The translations under genes were made by a program, and so were the position numbers. A stretch of DNA of 64,000 bases. Origin: Stenotrophomonas maltophilia. GTDB lineage: Bacteria > Pseudomonadota > Gammaproteobacteria > Xanthomonadales > Xanthomonadaceae. The notes beneath the pieces were generated by a model. The model searched no databases. It was not told the DNA's origin and saw only the letters and a list, made by a program, of their open reading frames with translations. The stretch covers positions 1 to 64,000 of the forward strand of contig NZ_QFHO01000020.1 of assembly GCF_004920835.1 (NCBI RefSeq). Reading direction: 5' to 3'. Shown one piece after another: positions 1 through 8,544 of the stretch; the first letter of the stretch is position 1, and every line of letters starts with the position of its first letter.

Positions 1-878
1 CCCAGCGCCAGCACCGTGCAGAACGCCAGCGTCGCGGCCAGCGGTGCACGATCCACCCAACGCCCGCCCAGTGCATTGCCAAGCAACCCGACCGCACCGA
101 AGCCCATCAGCCACCAACCCACCTGCGCGGCGGGAACCTGCAACAGGCGCTCGAGCACGTCAGCCAGATAGGTGTAGGCGGTGAACATGGCGGTGAACAC
201 CAGCACCGACAGCAGCACGTTGCCCAGCAACCACGGCTGCCGCAGCACGCGCGCCTGTTCGCCCAGCGCGCGCCGTGACTCTACTGCGGTGCCCGGCATC
301 CACAGTGCGAGTGCGCCCGCCATCAGCAGTGACAGCGCCGACAGCAGCCAGAAGCTGCCGCGCCAACCGATGGCCTCGGCGGCCAGCGTACCCAGCGGGA
401 TGCCGAACAGCATCGCGGCGGTGATGCCCAGATAGACCCGTGCCACCGCACGCCCCCCCTGCCCCGCCGGCGCCAGCTGCGCGGCAGTCTCGCTGGCCGT
501 GCCCCAGAACACCGGCAGCGCCAACGCAGGCAGCACCCGCGCCAGGGCCAGCAACCACGGCAGCGTGGCCACCGCCGCGAGCGCGTTGGAGACCGCAAAC
601 AGCAGCAGGATGGCCACGAACAGGCGACGCCGGTCGAGATGCGCCAACAGTGCGGTCAGTGGTGGTCCGGCCAGCATCACGGTGAACGCGAACAAGGTGA
701 CCAGCTGCCCGGCGCGTGCGATGCCCAGGCCGAGATCGCGCGCCAGCGCCGGCAGCAAGCCGACGATCAGGAATTCGGTGGTGACGATGACGAACGCGGA
801 GACCGCCAACAGTGCAACGGACAGGCGGGCACGGGCAGCACGGTGACCGGTGGCAACGGAACAATCGAGGGAAGACAT
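1..878 (-). CDS. MFS efflux transporter, DHA1 type (3' end outside window)
   Basis: Reading leftward from an ATG at 878, an open frame runs off the left edge, giving about 292 residues of an expected 390-400. The N-terminus shows a hydrophobic first helix with TTEFLIVGLLPALARDLG (residues about 34-51), a pattern typical of drug/sugar/purine proton antiporters related to AraJ and YdhP. Further hydrophobic segments follow, with basic loops such as LDRRR. It should act in the inner membrane as a proton-driven exporter; the substrate cannot be told. The gene is divergent from a LysR regulator 95 bp away, a common arrangement in which the regulator controls the exporter. The missing C-terminal third lies outside the window, so integrity is unknown. 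Confidence 0.85.
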   Translation of the reverse strand, partial: MSSLDCSVATGHRAARARLSVALLAVSAFVIVTTEFLIVGLLPALARDLGLGIARAGQLVTLFAFTVMLAGPPLTALLAHLDRRRLFVAILLLFAVSNALAAVATLPWLLALARVLPALALPVFWGTASETAAQLAPAGQGGRAVARVYLGITAAMLFGIPLGTLAAEAIGWRGSFWLLSALSLLMAGALALWMPGTAVESRRALGEQARVLRQPWLLGNVLLSVLVFTAMFTAYTYLADVLERLLQVPAAQVGWWLMGFGAVGLLGNALGGRWVDRAPLAATLAFCTVLAL

Positions 879-973
879 GCAGGACCGCCAGGGACAAGGG
901 CCGCCCAGCCTATTCCCTCCCCCGATTCCGATTACTGCTATGTTTTCCATCCATTCCGGACAGATATTCGCCC

Positions 974-1891
974 ATGCTTCCCAACGAACGGCTGCGCGGC
1001 ATCGAGGCCTTCGTCGCCACCGCCGACGCTGGCAGCTTCACCGCCGCCGCGGAGCGGCTGCATCTGACCAGTTCGGCGGTCGGCAAAACCGTTGCCCGGC
1101 TGGAAGCGCGCCTGGGCGCGCGGTTGTTCGAACGCAGCACCCGCCGCCTGCGCCTGACCGAGGCCGGCGAGGGCTTTTACCGCACGTGCGTGCGCGTGCT
1201 TGGCGAACTGGCCGATGCCGAATCGGTGCTGGCCGCGCATGCCGATGCCGCGGTGGGCCGCCTGCGGGTGGACGCACCGGCCACCTTCGGGCGATTGAAA
1301 GTCTGGCCGCTGCTGCTGCAGCTGGCCGCCGAGTTTCCCCGGCTGCGGCCACAAGTGACCTTCAGCGACCGCTTCATCGACCTGGCCGAGGACGGTATCG
1401 ATCTGGCCGTGCGCATCGGCGGCCCGGAACCGTTGCCGGCCACCCTCGGCAGCCGCCTGCTCGGTTACGAATGCCTGCGCTTCTGCGCCTCACCGGCCTA
1501 CCTGCAGCAGCACGGCCTGCCGACCTCCGGGGCGGAGCTGGCCGACCACGATGGCGTGCTGTTCGGCCGTGCCGACGGCAGTATCGGCCCGTGGCAGGTG
1601 GCCGATGGCGGGCAGCGCAGCGCACCGCTGCAGGCCCGCGCACGGCTGGTGGTCGGCAGTGCCGAAGCACAGGTGGCGGCCGTCGAGGCGGGCTTCGGCA
1701 TCGCCCAGCTGGCCAGCTGGCTGGTCGATGACGCGCTGGCACGTGGCAGCCTGGTCTCGATCCTGCCGGCGCTGGACTGCCGTGGCCTGCCGTTGCGGCT
1801 GTTGTGGCCGCAGGGCCGGCAACGGCTGCCGCGTGTGGATGTGGCATTGGACCATCTCGGCACCGGATTGCGGATCGACCCTCCGCACTGA
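974..1891 (+). CDS. LysR-family transcriptional regulator
   Basis: The product is 305 residues, the usual LysR length. An N-terminal winged helix-turn-helix (residues about 5-64) carries FVATADAGSFTAAAERLHLT followed by SAVGKTVARLEARLGARLF, the hallmark of the family. A periplasmic-binding-like effector domain follows from about residue 90. I chose the ATG at 974 because it gives the canonical MLPNERLRGIEAF start just before the HTH; an in-frame upstream extension to 812 has no family support. It is divergent from the MFS exporter at 1-878, so it probably controls that gene and itself from the 95-bp gap. The effector is unknown. Confidence 0.9.
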   Translation: MLPNERLRGIEAFVATADAGSFTAAAERLHLTSSAVGKTVARLEARLGARLFERSTRRLRLTEAGEGFYRTCVRVLGELADAESVLAAHADAAVGRLRVDAPATFGRLKVWPLLLQLAAEFPRLRPQVTFSDRFIDLAEDGIDLAVRIGGPEPLPATLGSRLLGYECLRFCASPAYLQQHGLPTSGAELADHDGVLFGRADGSIGPWQVADGGQRSAPLQARARLVVGSAEAQVAAVEAGFGIAQLASWLVDDALARGSLVSILPALDCRGLPLRLLWPQGRQRLPRVDVALDHLGTGLRIDPPH

Positions 1892-1972
1892 TTCCGGCTG
1901 CGACCACCCGTCGCATTGCCCGCACTGCGGCCCTCGCCCACCATCCGCGCAGCTTCCTTGCACGGGCAGGAC

Positions 1973-2413
1973 ATGGACGGATTCCCCTGGCTGCTGGTCG
2001 CAGCCGCTGGCAGTGCCATCGCAGCACTGCTGCACATCGGCTGCATCGCCTTCGGCGCGCCGTGGTACCAGCGTTTCGGCGCTGGCTCGCGCATGGTGCG
2101 GCTGGCCCGGGCCGGCCACTGGTGGCCACCACTGATGACCGCCGCCATCACCGCCGTGCTGGTGGCCTGGACGCTGTATGCGCTGGCAGCCGCCGGCTGG
2201 CATTCGCCGCTGCCGGCCAGCCGTCTGGTTCTGCCCTGCATCGCTGCATTGTTGCTGCTGCGTGCAGCGATGGGCTTCGGCCTGGCGTTGTTCCGGCCGG
2301 GGTACAACGGCTCACGCTTCTGGGTGACCAGCTCATTGGCCTGCCTGGGGCTGGGCCTGGCCTTCGCCCTGGGCACCCGCCAGGCCTGGCAGGCCTGGCA
2401 GGCGTTGGGCTAG
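1973..2413 (+). CDS. Small inner-membrane protein, four predicted helices
   Basis: A 146-residue protein made almost wholly of hydrophobic segments (about residues 5-25, 48-70, 80-100 and 118-137), with short polar loops including PWYQRFGAGS after the first helix and RPGYNGSRFW before the last. It looks like the small conserved membrane proteins of unknown function common in Xanthomonadaceae. I do not recognise a characterised family. The ATG at 1973 places the first helix at the N-terminus; an in-frame start at 1916 would add a poorly conserved-looking leader. It lies 81 bp after the LysR gene, on the same strand. Confidence 0.7.
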   Translation: MDGFPWLLVAAAGSAIAALLHIGCIAFGAPWYQRFGAGSRMVRLARAGHWWPPLMTAAITAVLVAWTLYALAAAGWHSPLPASRLVLPCIAALLLLRAAMGFGLALFRPGYNGSRFWVTSSLACLGLGLAFALGTRQAWQAWQALG

Positions 2414-2572
2414 GCCCTCACCCAGCCGCCTACCATCGCCTGCCCATGGGGGCGGCGGAAGCAACCGTCAAGCATCTGCTGATACCCGTGCGGCATGAGA
2501 ACGGTCCGGATCGGCCTGAACCCGGCCGTGCCGGACACGTTCGCGTGGGCGCCCGCGCCCTACAATGGGCGC

Positions 2573-3568
2573 ATGCAGATCGGCCCGTACTCCATTGCTC
2601 CCAACGTCGTGCTGGCGCCCATGGCCGGCGTCACCGACAAGCCCTTCCGCCTGCTGTGCAAACGGCTGGGCGCGGGACTGGCTGCCTCGGAAATGACCAT
2701 CAGCGACCCGCGCTTCTGGAACACGCGCAAGTCGATCCACCGCATGGACCACGACGGCGAACCGGCACCGATCAGCGTGCAGATCGCAGGCACCGAGCCG
2801 CAGCAGCTGGCCGAGGCCGCGCGCTACAACGTCGACCACGGCGCGCAGATCATCGACATCAACATGGGCTGCCCGGCCAAGAAGGTGTGCAACGCCTGGG
2901 CCGGTTCGGCACTGATGCGCGACGAGCAGCTGGTGGCGCGCATCCTCGAAGCCGTGGTCAACGCGGTGGACGTGCCGGTCACCCTGAAGATCCGCACCGG
3001 CTGGGACTGCGACCATCGCAACGGCCCGCTGATCGCGCGCATTGCCGAGGACAGCGGCATTGCTGCGCTGGCCGTGCACGGCCGCACCCGCGACCAGCAC
3101 TACACCGGCCAGGCCGAGTACGCCACCATCGGCGAGATCAAGGCCGCGCTGCGCATACCGGTCATCGCCAATGGCGATATCGATTCGCCGCAGAAGGCCG
3201 CCTTTGTGTTGAAGCAGACCGGCGTGGATGCAGTGATGATCGGTCGCTCGGCGCAGGGACGGCCGTGGATCTTCCGCGAGGTGGCGCATTACCTGGCCAC
3301 CGGCGAGGAACTGCCGCCGCCGTCGCTGGCCGAAGTACGCGACATCCTGCTCGGCCATCTGCACGCACTGCACGCGTTCTACGGCGAGCCACAGGGCGTG
3401 CGCATCGCACGCAAGCACCTGGGCTGGTACGCCAAGGACCGGCCGGAAAACGCGGCGTTCCGTGCGGTGGTCAACCGTGCCGAGGATCCGGCCAGCCAGA
3501 TCGCACTGACCACCGACTACTTCGACCGCCTGATCGCTGGGGAACCGGCGCTGTCTTCGGCGGCCTGA
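2573..3568 (+). CDS. dusB: tRNA-dihydrouridine synthase B
   Basis: The 331-residue product reduces uridines in the tRNA D-loop with FMN and NADPH. Visible family signatures are APMAGVTDKPFR near residue 15, the catalytic-cysteine segment DINMGCPAKKV (Cys about 100), the AVHGRTRDQHYTGQA strand-loop, ANGDID and the phosphate-binding GRSAQGRPWIF near the end of the barrel. NMGCPAKKV points to the DusB branch rather than DusA or DusC. The ATG at 2573 gives the typical MQIGPYSI start. In enterobacteria dusB is usually followed by fis; here a methyltransferase gene follows after a GTAG-type palindrome, so the dusB-fis pair is not kept. Confidence 0.93.
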   Translation: MQIGPYSIAPNVVLAPMAGVTDKPFRLLCKRLGAGLAASEMTISDPRFWNTRKSIHRMDHDGEPAPISVQIAGTEPQQLAEAARYNVDHGAQIIDINMGCPAKKVCNAWAGSALMRDEQLVARILEAVVNAVDVPVTLKIRTGWDCDHRNGPLIARIAEDSGIAALAVHGRTRDQHYTGQAEYATIGEIKAALRIPVIANGDIDSPQKAAFVLKQTGVDAVMIGRSAQGRPWIFREVAHYLATGEELPPPSLAEVRDILLGHLHALHAFYGEPQGVRIARKHLGWYAKDRPENAAFRAVVNRAEDPASQIALTTDYFDRLIAGEPALSSAA

Positions 3569-3592
3569 GCCGCCCGCCCCGCGTTTCCGAAC

Positions 3593-3614
3593 AGTCGAGC
3601 CAGCTCGACGCTAC
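3593..3614 (-). repeat. SMAG-type GTAG palindrome
   Basis: The sequence gtcgagccagctcgac, followed by gctac, forms a short hairpin whose GTAG end reads on the minus strand. It lies between dusB and the methyltransferase gene, where it may act as a transcript-stabilising or attenuating hairpin. Confidence 0.65.
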
Positions 3615-3628
3615 AAGAGCCCGCCGTC

Positions 3629-4456
3629 ATGACTCCGCCGATCTCCTCCCCGACCTACCTGCACGGATTCTCCGGCACCGAGCAGCAGCGCCTGATGACC
3701 CAGGCCCGCCTGCTGGAATCGAGCATCTTCGGCCAGATCGACTACAGCGGCGCGCGGCGCCTGCTGGAAGTCGGCAGCGGCGTCGGCGCACAGACCGAGA
3801 TCCTGCTGCGCCGCTTCCCGGAGCTGCACGTGACCGGTGTGGACCTGAGCGAAACGCAGCTGGCCACCGCACGCGAGAACCTGGCGCGCACGCCGTGGTG
3901 CAGCGACCGTTACACCCTGCAGCAGGCCGATGCCGGCGAACTGCCGTTCGAGGCCCGCAGCTTTGATTCGGCGTTCCTGTGCTGGGTGCTGGAGCACGTG
4001 CCGTCACCGGCGCGCGTGTTGAGCGAAGTGCGCCGGGTGCTGGCCCCGGGCTCGCCGGTGTACATCACCGAGGTGATGAACGCTTCGTTCCTGCTCGACC
4101 CGTACTCACCGCACATCTGGCGCTACTGGATGGCCTTCAACGACTTCCAGTACGACCACGGCGGCGACCCGTTCGTCGGCGCCAAGCTGGGCAACCTGCT
4201 GCTGGCCGGCGGCTTCCGCGATGTGCAGACCGAGATCAAGACCATCCACCTGGACAACCGCGAACCGGCCCGTCGCAAGACGATGATCGCGTTCTGGGAA
4301 CAGCTGCTGCTGTCGGCGGCCGACCAGCTGCTGCAGGCCGGCTCGGTGGACGAGGAAACCGTGGAAGGCATGCGCCGTGAATTCCGCCTGGTGCAGAACG
4401 ACCCGAATGCGGTGTTCTTCTACTCGTTCGTGCAGGGCCGCGCGACGGTGTATTGA
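3629..4456 (+). CDS. Class I SAM-dependent methyltransferase
   Basis: A 275-residue protein with a Rossmann-type methyltransferase core in the N-terminal half. Motif I is LLEVGSGVGAQ (about residues 45-55), the acidic ribose-binding position is in VTGVDLSETQ (about 73-82), an acidic motif QQADAGELPF follows, and the post-motif FLCWVLEHVPSP resembles the UbiE/BioC methyltransferase type (Methyltransf_11/25). The C-terminal 130 residues are an extra helical region with many aromatics (WRYWMAFNDFQYDHGGDPF). The substrate is unknown; small-molecule methylation is more likely than nucleic acid methylation. It lies downstream of dusB with a palindrome between them. Confidence 0.85.
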   Translation: MTPPISSPTYLHGFSGTEQQRLMTQARLLESSIFGQIDYSGARRLLEVGSGVGAQTEILLRRFPELHVTGVDLSETQLATARENLARTPWCSDRYTLQQADAGELPFEARSFDSAFLCWVLEHVPSPARVLSEVRRVLAPGSPVYITEVMNASFLLDPYSPHIWRYWMAFNDFQYDHGGDPFVGAKLGNLLLAGGFRDVQTEIKTIHLDNREPARRKTMIAFWEQLLLSAADQLLQAGSVDEETVEGMRREFRLVQNDPNAVFFYSFVQGRATVY

Positions 4457-4462
4457 ACGCAA

Positions 4463-4493
4463 CCTCGCCGCGGCGAGGGCAACCCGCTAGAAT
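4463..4493 (+). promoter_or_regulatory. Hairpin, then candidate -10 box of the membrane-protein gene
   Basis: A self-complementary stretch (cctcgccgcggcgagg, 4463-4478) directly follows the methyltransferase stop and could stop or protect its transcript, though no T-run follows. A TAGAAT hexamer at 4488-4493 is a plausible -10 box about 100 bp upstream of the next gene. No convincing -35 box was seen. Confidence 0.4.
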
Positions 4494-4597
4494 TTCGCCA
4501 ACATGGCTGCACAAGGTGCATGCCGCGTCCCATGCTGCCAGCCGGATTCCGGACGGCATGCGCGCCACACCGGCGGCACCTGATCTGTGAGCGAAAG

Positions 4598-6427
4598 ATG
4601 ACCGACAGCGGACGACCGCCAACGCCTGCGCACGATGCGGGCCTGCCAGGTGGATGGAGTACAAATCAGGCAAGGCTCTTGCTGGGCCTGCTGGCCGCGT
4701 TCTGCATCCTGTATGTTGCTTTTGCGTTGACTCCTTCGTCCTACGCGCTGGCATTCGAGCGTATGGGCCTGGAACCTTTGCAGCCGTTGCTCGGCTCTGC
4801 CCGGTCTATCCGCTCGGATGAGTGGATGGTTTACACGCCCTACGTACAGATCGCCGTCGCTAACGATTTCGGCCAGATGAATGCGCACTCACCCTATCGT
4901 GAGTCGCTGCGCACCTTTCAGGCGCTTCCGCTGCTTGACTGGGGTCTATTGTTCAAGCCTTACCACTGGGCGTTCTTCATTCTGCCTCCGGCAAACGCCT
5001 ATTCGTTCTTCTTCGTTTTCATGGCCGTGGCATTCCTGTCCGGCTGGACAACGTTCCTGCGTCAACTTCGATTACCTCCGCTTCCCGCACTGCTGATCGC
5101 CAGCATCCTGTTCTTCTCGCCGTTCGTGCAGGTCTGGTGGTCCAGCAACGCTGGTGCGTTCGCCCTTGCACCCTGGTGCGCAGTCGCCTGGCTCGGCATC
5201 GGCAACCGCTGGCTGCGCATACTGGCCAGCGCATATGCACTGTCTGCCTGGCTGGTGGCAGCAACCTATCCCCCGTTCACCATCGGCTCGCTGCTGACGA
5301 TGGGTTTACTGGTTCTGGCATTTCGCCGTGAGACGTTGTCGCTTCCCCGGTTGCTCGATGCAGTTGCCGCCGGCCTGCTTTCGTTGGCGGTGTTCTTCGG
5401 CTACTTTCACGAGATCATCCAGATCGCCCGCGACACGGTCTACCCTGGGCAGCGTGTGAGTGCAGGAGGTGGGGTAAGCCCGGTGTCCCTGCTGGCGCAT
5501 GTATTTCCCAACCTGATGACTTACAAGTTCGTGCCGTTGCCGTCCTTCACGACATCCAACGAATGCGAGATCGCAGTACTGGGCAGCCTGTTGCCGCTAT
5601 TCACGCTGGTGCTGATCGACGGGAGCCGGTTCCGTTGCTGGGTGCGCAACAACCGCCGCGCGCTGTCGATCCTGGTCGCAGGCCTGCTTTTGGTGGCGTG
5701 CTGGATGTTTCTGCCGGTTCCGGCACTGATCGGCAAGCTCACCGGCCTGTCGCTGGTACCACCTATCCGTGCCCTGCTTGCCTTTGGCCTGCTGCTCAAC
5801 ATCGCCTGCGCCATTATCCTCATCCAGTGCGGCGCGCTTCTTCAACGCGGGCGCCTACTGCTGCTAGCAGGTCTGCTGGCCATCGGCAGCCTGGCCAAGT
5901 ACCCGCTCGGTAACGATGGTTTCCACCATTTGTATAGCGCCTACGACATAGTTCCTTATCTCTGCCTTGCCGCTCTCGCAGTTGCTGCCAGCCGCCCTCA
6001 GTGGTCGAAGAATGCACCCACGCTGGTACTGGCCGCCGCCGCATTGACCAATCTGCTGGGCAACGGCCTGTTCAATCCGGTGCAGCCGGCGGGGCCCATC
6101 TTTTCGATTGATCGCCAGGCGGTGCTGCAGGCACAGCAGGCGCGCGGCGCGCGCATCAATGCGGATGGCGCGCTGGTCGCGACGGGCAGCTTGGGTGGTC
6201 TCCTTCCCGGCGCTGGCATTCCGGCAGTAAACCACGTGTTGTATCTGCCGCAGATGGGTTACTTCCGAAGGTACTTCCCGACGATGCCGGAACGAGATTT
6301 CAACTTCATCTTCAACCGCTATCATCATGTCAGCGTGAACCCAAGCAGCGATATCCCTCGCCTGTTGCAGGCAGATCTGGTGGAAGTCCCAGCGAAGGTA
6401 ATGCTGGCTCCGCCCACCGAACGCTGA
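4598..6427 (+). CDS. Large polytopic inner-membrane protein of unknown function
   Basis: The product is about 609 residues with roughly 11-13 hydrophobic segments over its length. The ATG at 4598 follows a GAGCGAAAG ribosome-binding site. Between the first helix and the rest is a polar, aromatic-rich loop including RSDEWMVYTPYVQIAV and later LLDWGLLFKPYHWAF. The architecture (acidic loop after helix 1, many helices, short C-terminal soluble tail) resembles membrane glycosyltransferase-like or polysaccharide-related proteins, but I cannot assign a family. Third codon positions hold visibly more A and T than in neighbouring genes, which hints at horizontal acquisition. Nothing nearby explains its role. 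Confidence 0.75.
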   Translation: MTDSGRPPTPAHDAGLPGGWSTNQARLLLGLLAAFCILYVAFALTPSSYALAFERMGLEPLQPLLGSARSIRSDEWMVYTPYVQIAVANDFGQMNAHSPYRESLRTFQALPLLDWGLLFKPYHWAFFILPPANAYSFFFVFMAVAFLSGWTTFLRQLRLPPLPALLIASILFFSPFVQVWWSSNAGAFALAPWCAVAWLGIGNRWLRILASAYALSAWLVAATYPPFTIGSLLTMGLLVLAFRRETLSLPRLLDAVAAGLLSLAVFFGYFHEIIQIARDTVYPGQRVSAGGGVSPVSLLAHVFPNLMTYKFVPLPSFTTSNECEIAVLGSLLPLFTLVLIDGSRFRCWVRNNRRALSILVAGLLLVACWMFLPVPALIGKLTGLSLVPPIRALLAFGLLLNIACAIILIQCGALLQRGRLLLLAGLLAIGSLAKYPLGNDGFHHLYSAYDIVPYLCLAALAVAASRPQWSKNAPTLVLAAAALTNLLGNGLFNPVQPAGPIFSIDRQAVLQAQQARGARINADGALVATGSLGGLLPGAGIPAVNHVLYLPQMGYFRRYFPTMPERDFNFIFNRYHHVSVNPSSDIPRLLQADLVEVPAKVMLAPPTER

Positions 6428-6458
6428 GCATCTGCCGCAACCGCCAATCACCGCGCGA

Positions 6459-7523
6459 TCAATGCACAGCAGTGTCATCCCCCCGGGGCTGCAATGCCGG
6501 AACCTGCCAGATCCGCTGCCACATCGCTGCCAGCCGGCGCCCGGCATCGGCACGCGCGGCCGGGCTGCTGTAGTCCACCCGGAGCTGTTCGGGCGTGATC
6601 GCCCGCCACTGGCCATCAACCTGTTCGGCCACCGCGAAGTTGAAGGTGTAGTCCGGTTCCAGGCCCATGCGTAGATCACTAAGCACCAGCCGGCCGTCAA
6701 CCACCCGCGCACGCATGAAGCCGCGGTTGAACCACTGCAGCTGCTGCACCGCAGGAATGCCCTCCGCTTCGCGCAATGCCTGCACGTTGGACGCATACCC
6801 TTCGAACTGCATCGGCCCATGGTCGGCCACCAGCGAGCGGTCGCCCACCACGTAGCCGTTCGGCGTCATCGCCACCACCCGCCACAGCAGCGTGTTGAAC
6901 GGCATCGGCACCGAGAAGCGCGGCGCATCGCCCAGGCCCATTGCAGCCAGGCTCTGCTCCGCGGCACGGTCGACCTGCGCCTTGGCGATCAGGCCCCAAC
7001 CCAGGTAGCCACTACTGATCAGCAGCGCCACACCCAGCACCTTGCCAGCCCAGGGACGGGCGCGGCCAAACCAGGCCAGCACGCAGCCCAGCAGCAGCCA
7101 CACCGTGTAGCCAGGATCGATGATGAAGACGCTGGAACCCATGGTCGGGTGTGGCCGCAACGGCCACCACAGTTGGGTGCCGTAGACGGTGAACGCATCC
7201 AGCACGGGATGGGTGACCAGCGCCAGCTGGATCGCCCAGAACCAGCGCACCGGTGACTGCGCGACGCGGCCATTGCCGAAGCGCTTGAACAACCACCAGA
7301 TCAGCGCGGCCACCCACGGCAGCACCAGCAACGAATGGCTGAAGCTGCGGTGCTCCACCATGTTCGCCACCGGGTCTGCGGCAGTGAAGCCCAACCACAG
7401 AGCATCGAGGTCCGGCAGGGTGCCAAGTGCGGCACCGGCCAGCAGGGCCGCGCGGCGATGGCCGGGCGGAGCGATGACAGCGGCGACGGCGCCACCGAGC
7501 ACGATCTGGGTCAGGGAATCCAT
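6459..7523 (-). CDS. YdjM/DUF457-type membrane-bound putative metal-dependent hydrolase
   Basis: A 354-residue protein starting MDSLTQIVLGGAVAAVI. The signatures of the YdjM (DUF457) family are in place: a hydrophobic N-terminal helix, LGTLPDLDAL (Asp38, Asp40), HRSFSHSLLVL (His58, His63) and THPVLDAFTVYGTQLWWPL (His105, Asp109), spread over the first 120 residues with several membrane helices up to about residue 180. The C-terminal half is soluble and probably extracytoplasmic. The family is called hydrolase from its metal-binding residues, but the substrate is not established. A second, shorter member of the family lies at 56158-56802. Confidence 0.85.
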   Translation of the reverse strand: MDSLTQIVLGGAVAAVIAPPGHRRAALLAGAALGTLPDLDALWLGFTAADPVANMVEHRSFSHSLLVLPWVAALIWWLFKRFGNGRVAQSPVRWFWAIQLALVTHPVLDAFTVYGTQLWWPLRPHPTMGSSVFIIDPGYTVWLLLGCVLAWFGRARPWAGKVLGVALLISSGYLGWGLIAKAQVDRAAEQSLAAMGLGDAPRFSVPMPFNTLLWRVVAMTPNGYVVGDRSLVADHGPMQFEGYASNVQALREAEGIPAVQQLQWFNRGFMRARVVDGRLVLSDLRMGLEPDYTFNFAVAEQVDGQWRAITPEQLRVDYSSPAARADAGRRLAAMWQRIWQVPALQPRGDDTAVH

Positions 7524-7555
7524 GGGCCGATGCTAGCGGCTTGCGCGCGGTGTAT

Positions 7556-7726
7556 GTAGAGCCGAGCCGCGCCACCATTGATCAAGGGCGCCAGTCCGTA
7601 GGGCGCATCGCAATGCGCGGGGAAGCATCCGCCCCGCTCGTGCCCTTGTGGAGTCGAGCCATGCTCGACTGTTTTTCGGTTCGCCCCCCGTCGCGCCACG
7701 TCCGCAGAGCATGGGCTCGGCTCTAC
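7556..7726. repeat. SMAG-type palindromes in intergenic gap
   Basis: The 220-bp gap between two minus-strand genes holds one degenerate half (gtagagccgagc at 7556) and an inverted pair: gtggagtcgagccatgctcg from 7648 and, facing it, gcatgggctcggctctac ending at 7726. The first copy of the pair has GTGG in place of GTAG. No coding sequence is visible here. Confidence 0.65.
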
Positions 7727-7743
7727 AGGAGGACAGACGCGCG

Positions 7744-8544
7744 TTACGCCGCCTGCGACAGCCGCGCGCCCGGCAGTTCCACCAGGGTCTGCCCGTTGTG
7801 GTCGAGCAGGCGCAGCGCGCCATCGTGGTCTTCGACCAGCGCGGTCAGGCTCTCCACCCAGTCGCCATCGTTGGCGTAGACCAGGCCATCGCGCTCGATC
7901 AGCGCGGCGCGGTGGATGTGGCCACAGACGATGCCATCCAGGCCGCGCCGGCGCACGTCGTCCAGTCCGGCCTGCACGAAGCGCTCGATGTAGCGCTCGG
8001 CTGCACCACTACGCTTTTTCAGGAATTCAGACAGCGACCAGTAGCGCATGCCCAGCACGCGCCGCACCGCGTTCAATGCCTGGTTGCCGGTGAGGATCCG
8101 GTAGTACAGCCAGTCGCCGAACTTCTCCTGCAGCCCCCCGAAGTGGGTCACGCCATCGTAGTCGTCGCCATGCACGACCAGCAGCCGGCGGCCGTCAGCA
8201 GTGGTATGGATCGCACGGCGGCGCACCTGCATCGCCGGCAGCATCAGCCCGCACACCTGGCGCAGCGAGGCGTCGTGGTTGCCGGGAATGTAGATGATCT
8301 CGGTGCCAGCACGGCGCAGCGCATGCAGGGCCTGGATGACTTCACTGTGCGACTGCCGCCAGTTGGCGCGGCGGTGGGCCATCCACCACAGGTCGATGAT
8401 GTCACCGACCAGGTACAGCCGCTCGCAGCGCAACTGCGAGAGGAACCGGGCCAGCTCGGCGGCGTGGCAGTGGCGCGAGCCCAGGTGCACGTCGGAGACG
8501 AACACTGCGCGCCGGTGTGGCGACAGGTTCGCCAGCGTGCTCAT
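7744..8544 (-). CDS. Calcineurin-like metallophosphoesterase, LpxH-like (UDP-2,3-diacylglucosamine pyrophosphatase family)
   Basis: The 266-residue product has the full metallophosphoesterase motif series: VSDVHLGS (Asp18, His20), VGDIIDLWW (Asp48), IPGNHD (Asn89, His90, Asp91), VVHGDDYD (His125) and CGHIHRA (His209, His211). COG2908-type members hydrolyse UDP-2,3-diacylglucosamine in lipid A synthesis or related nucleotide-lipid substrates. The length exceeds that of the E. coli enzyme, so this may be a paralogue with another lipid substrate. The ATG at 8544 overlaps the stop of the upstream acyltransferase gene by 4 bp, implying translational coupling and a shared envelope-lipid role. Confidence 0.85.
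   Translation of the reverse strand: MSTLANLSPHRRAVFVSDVHLGSRHCHAAELARFLSQLRCERLYLVGDIIDLWWMAHRRANWRQSHSEVIQALHALRRAGTEIIYIPGNHDASLRQVCGLMLPAMQVRRRAIHTTADGRRLLVVHGDDYDGVTHFGGLQEKFGDWLYYRILTGNQALNAVRRVLGMRYWSLSEFLKKRSGAAERYIERFVQAGLDDVRRRGLDGIVCGHIHRAALIERDGLVYANDGDWVESLTALVEDHDGALRLLDHNGQTLVELPGARLSQAA

Noticed and set aside
1804-3966. A 720-codon plus-strand frame across the LysR end, small membrane protein gene and dusB
   Set aside because: It is out of frame with three genes that have good family motifs; Arg/Ala/Gly-rich shadow.
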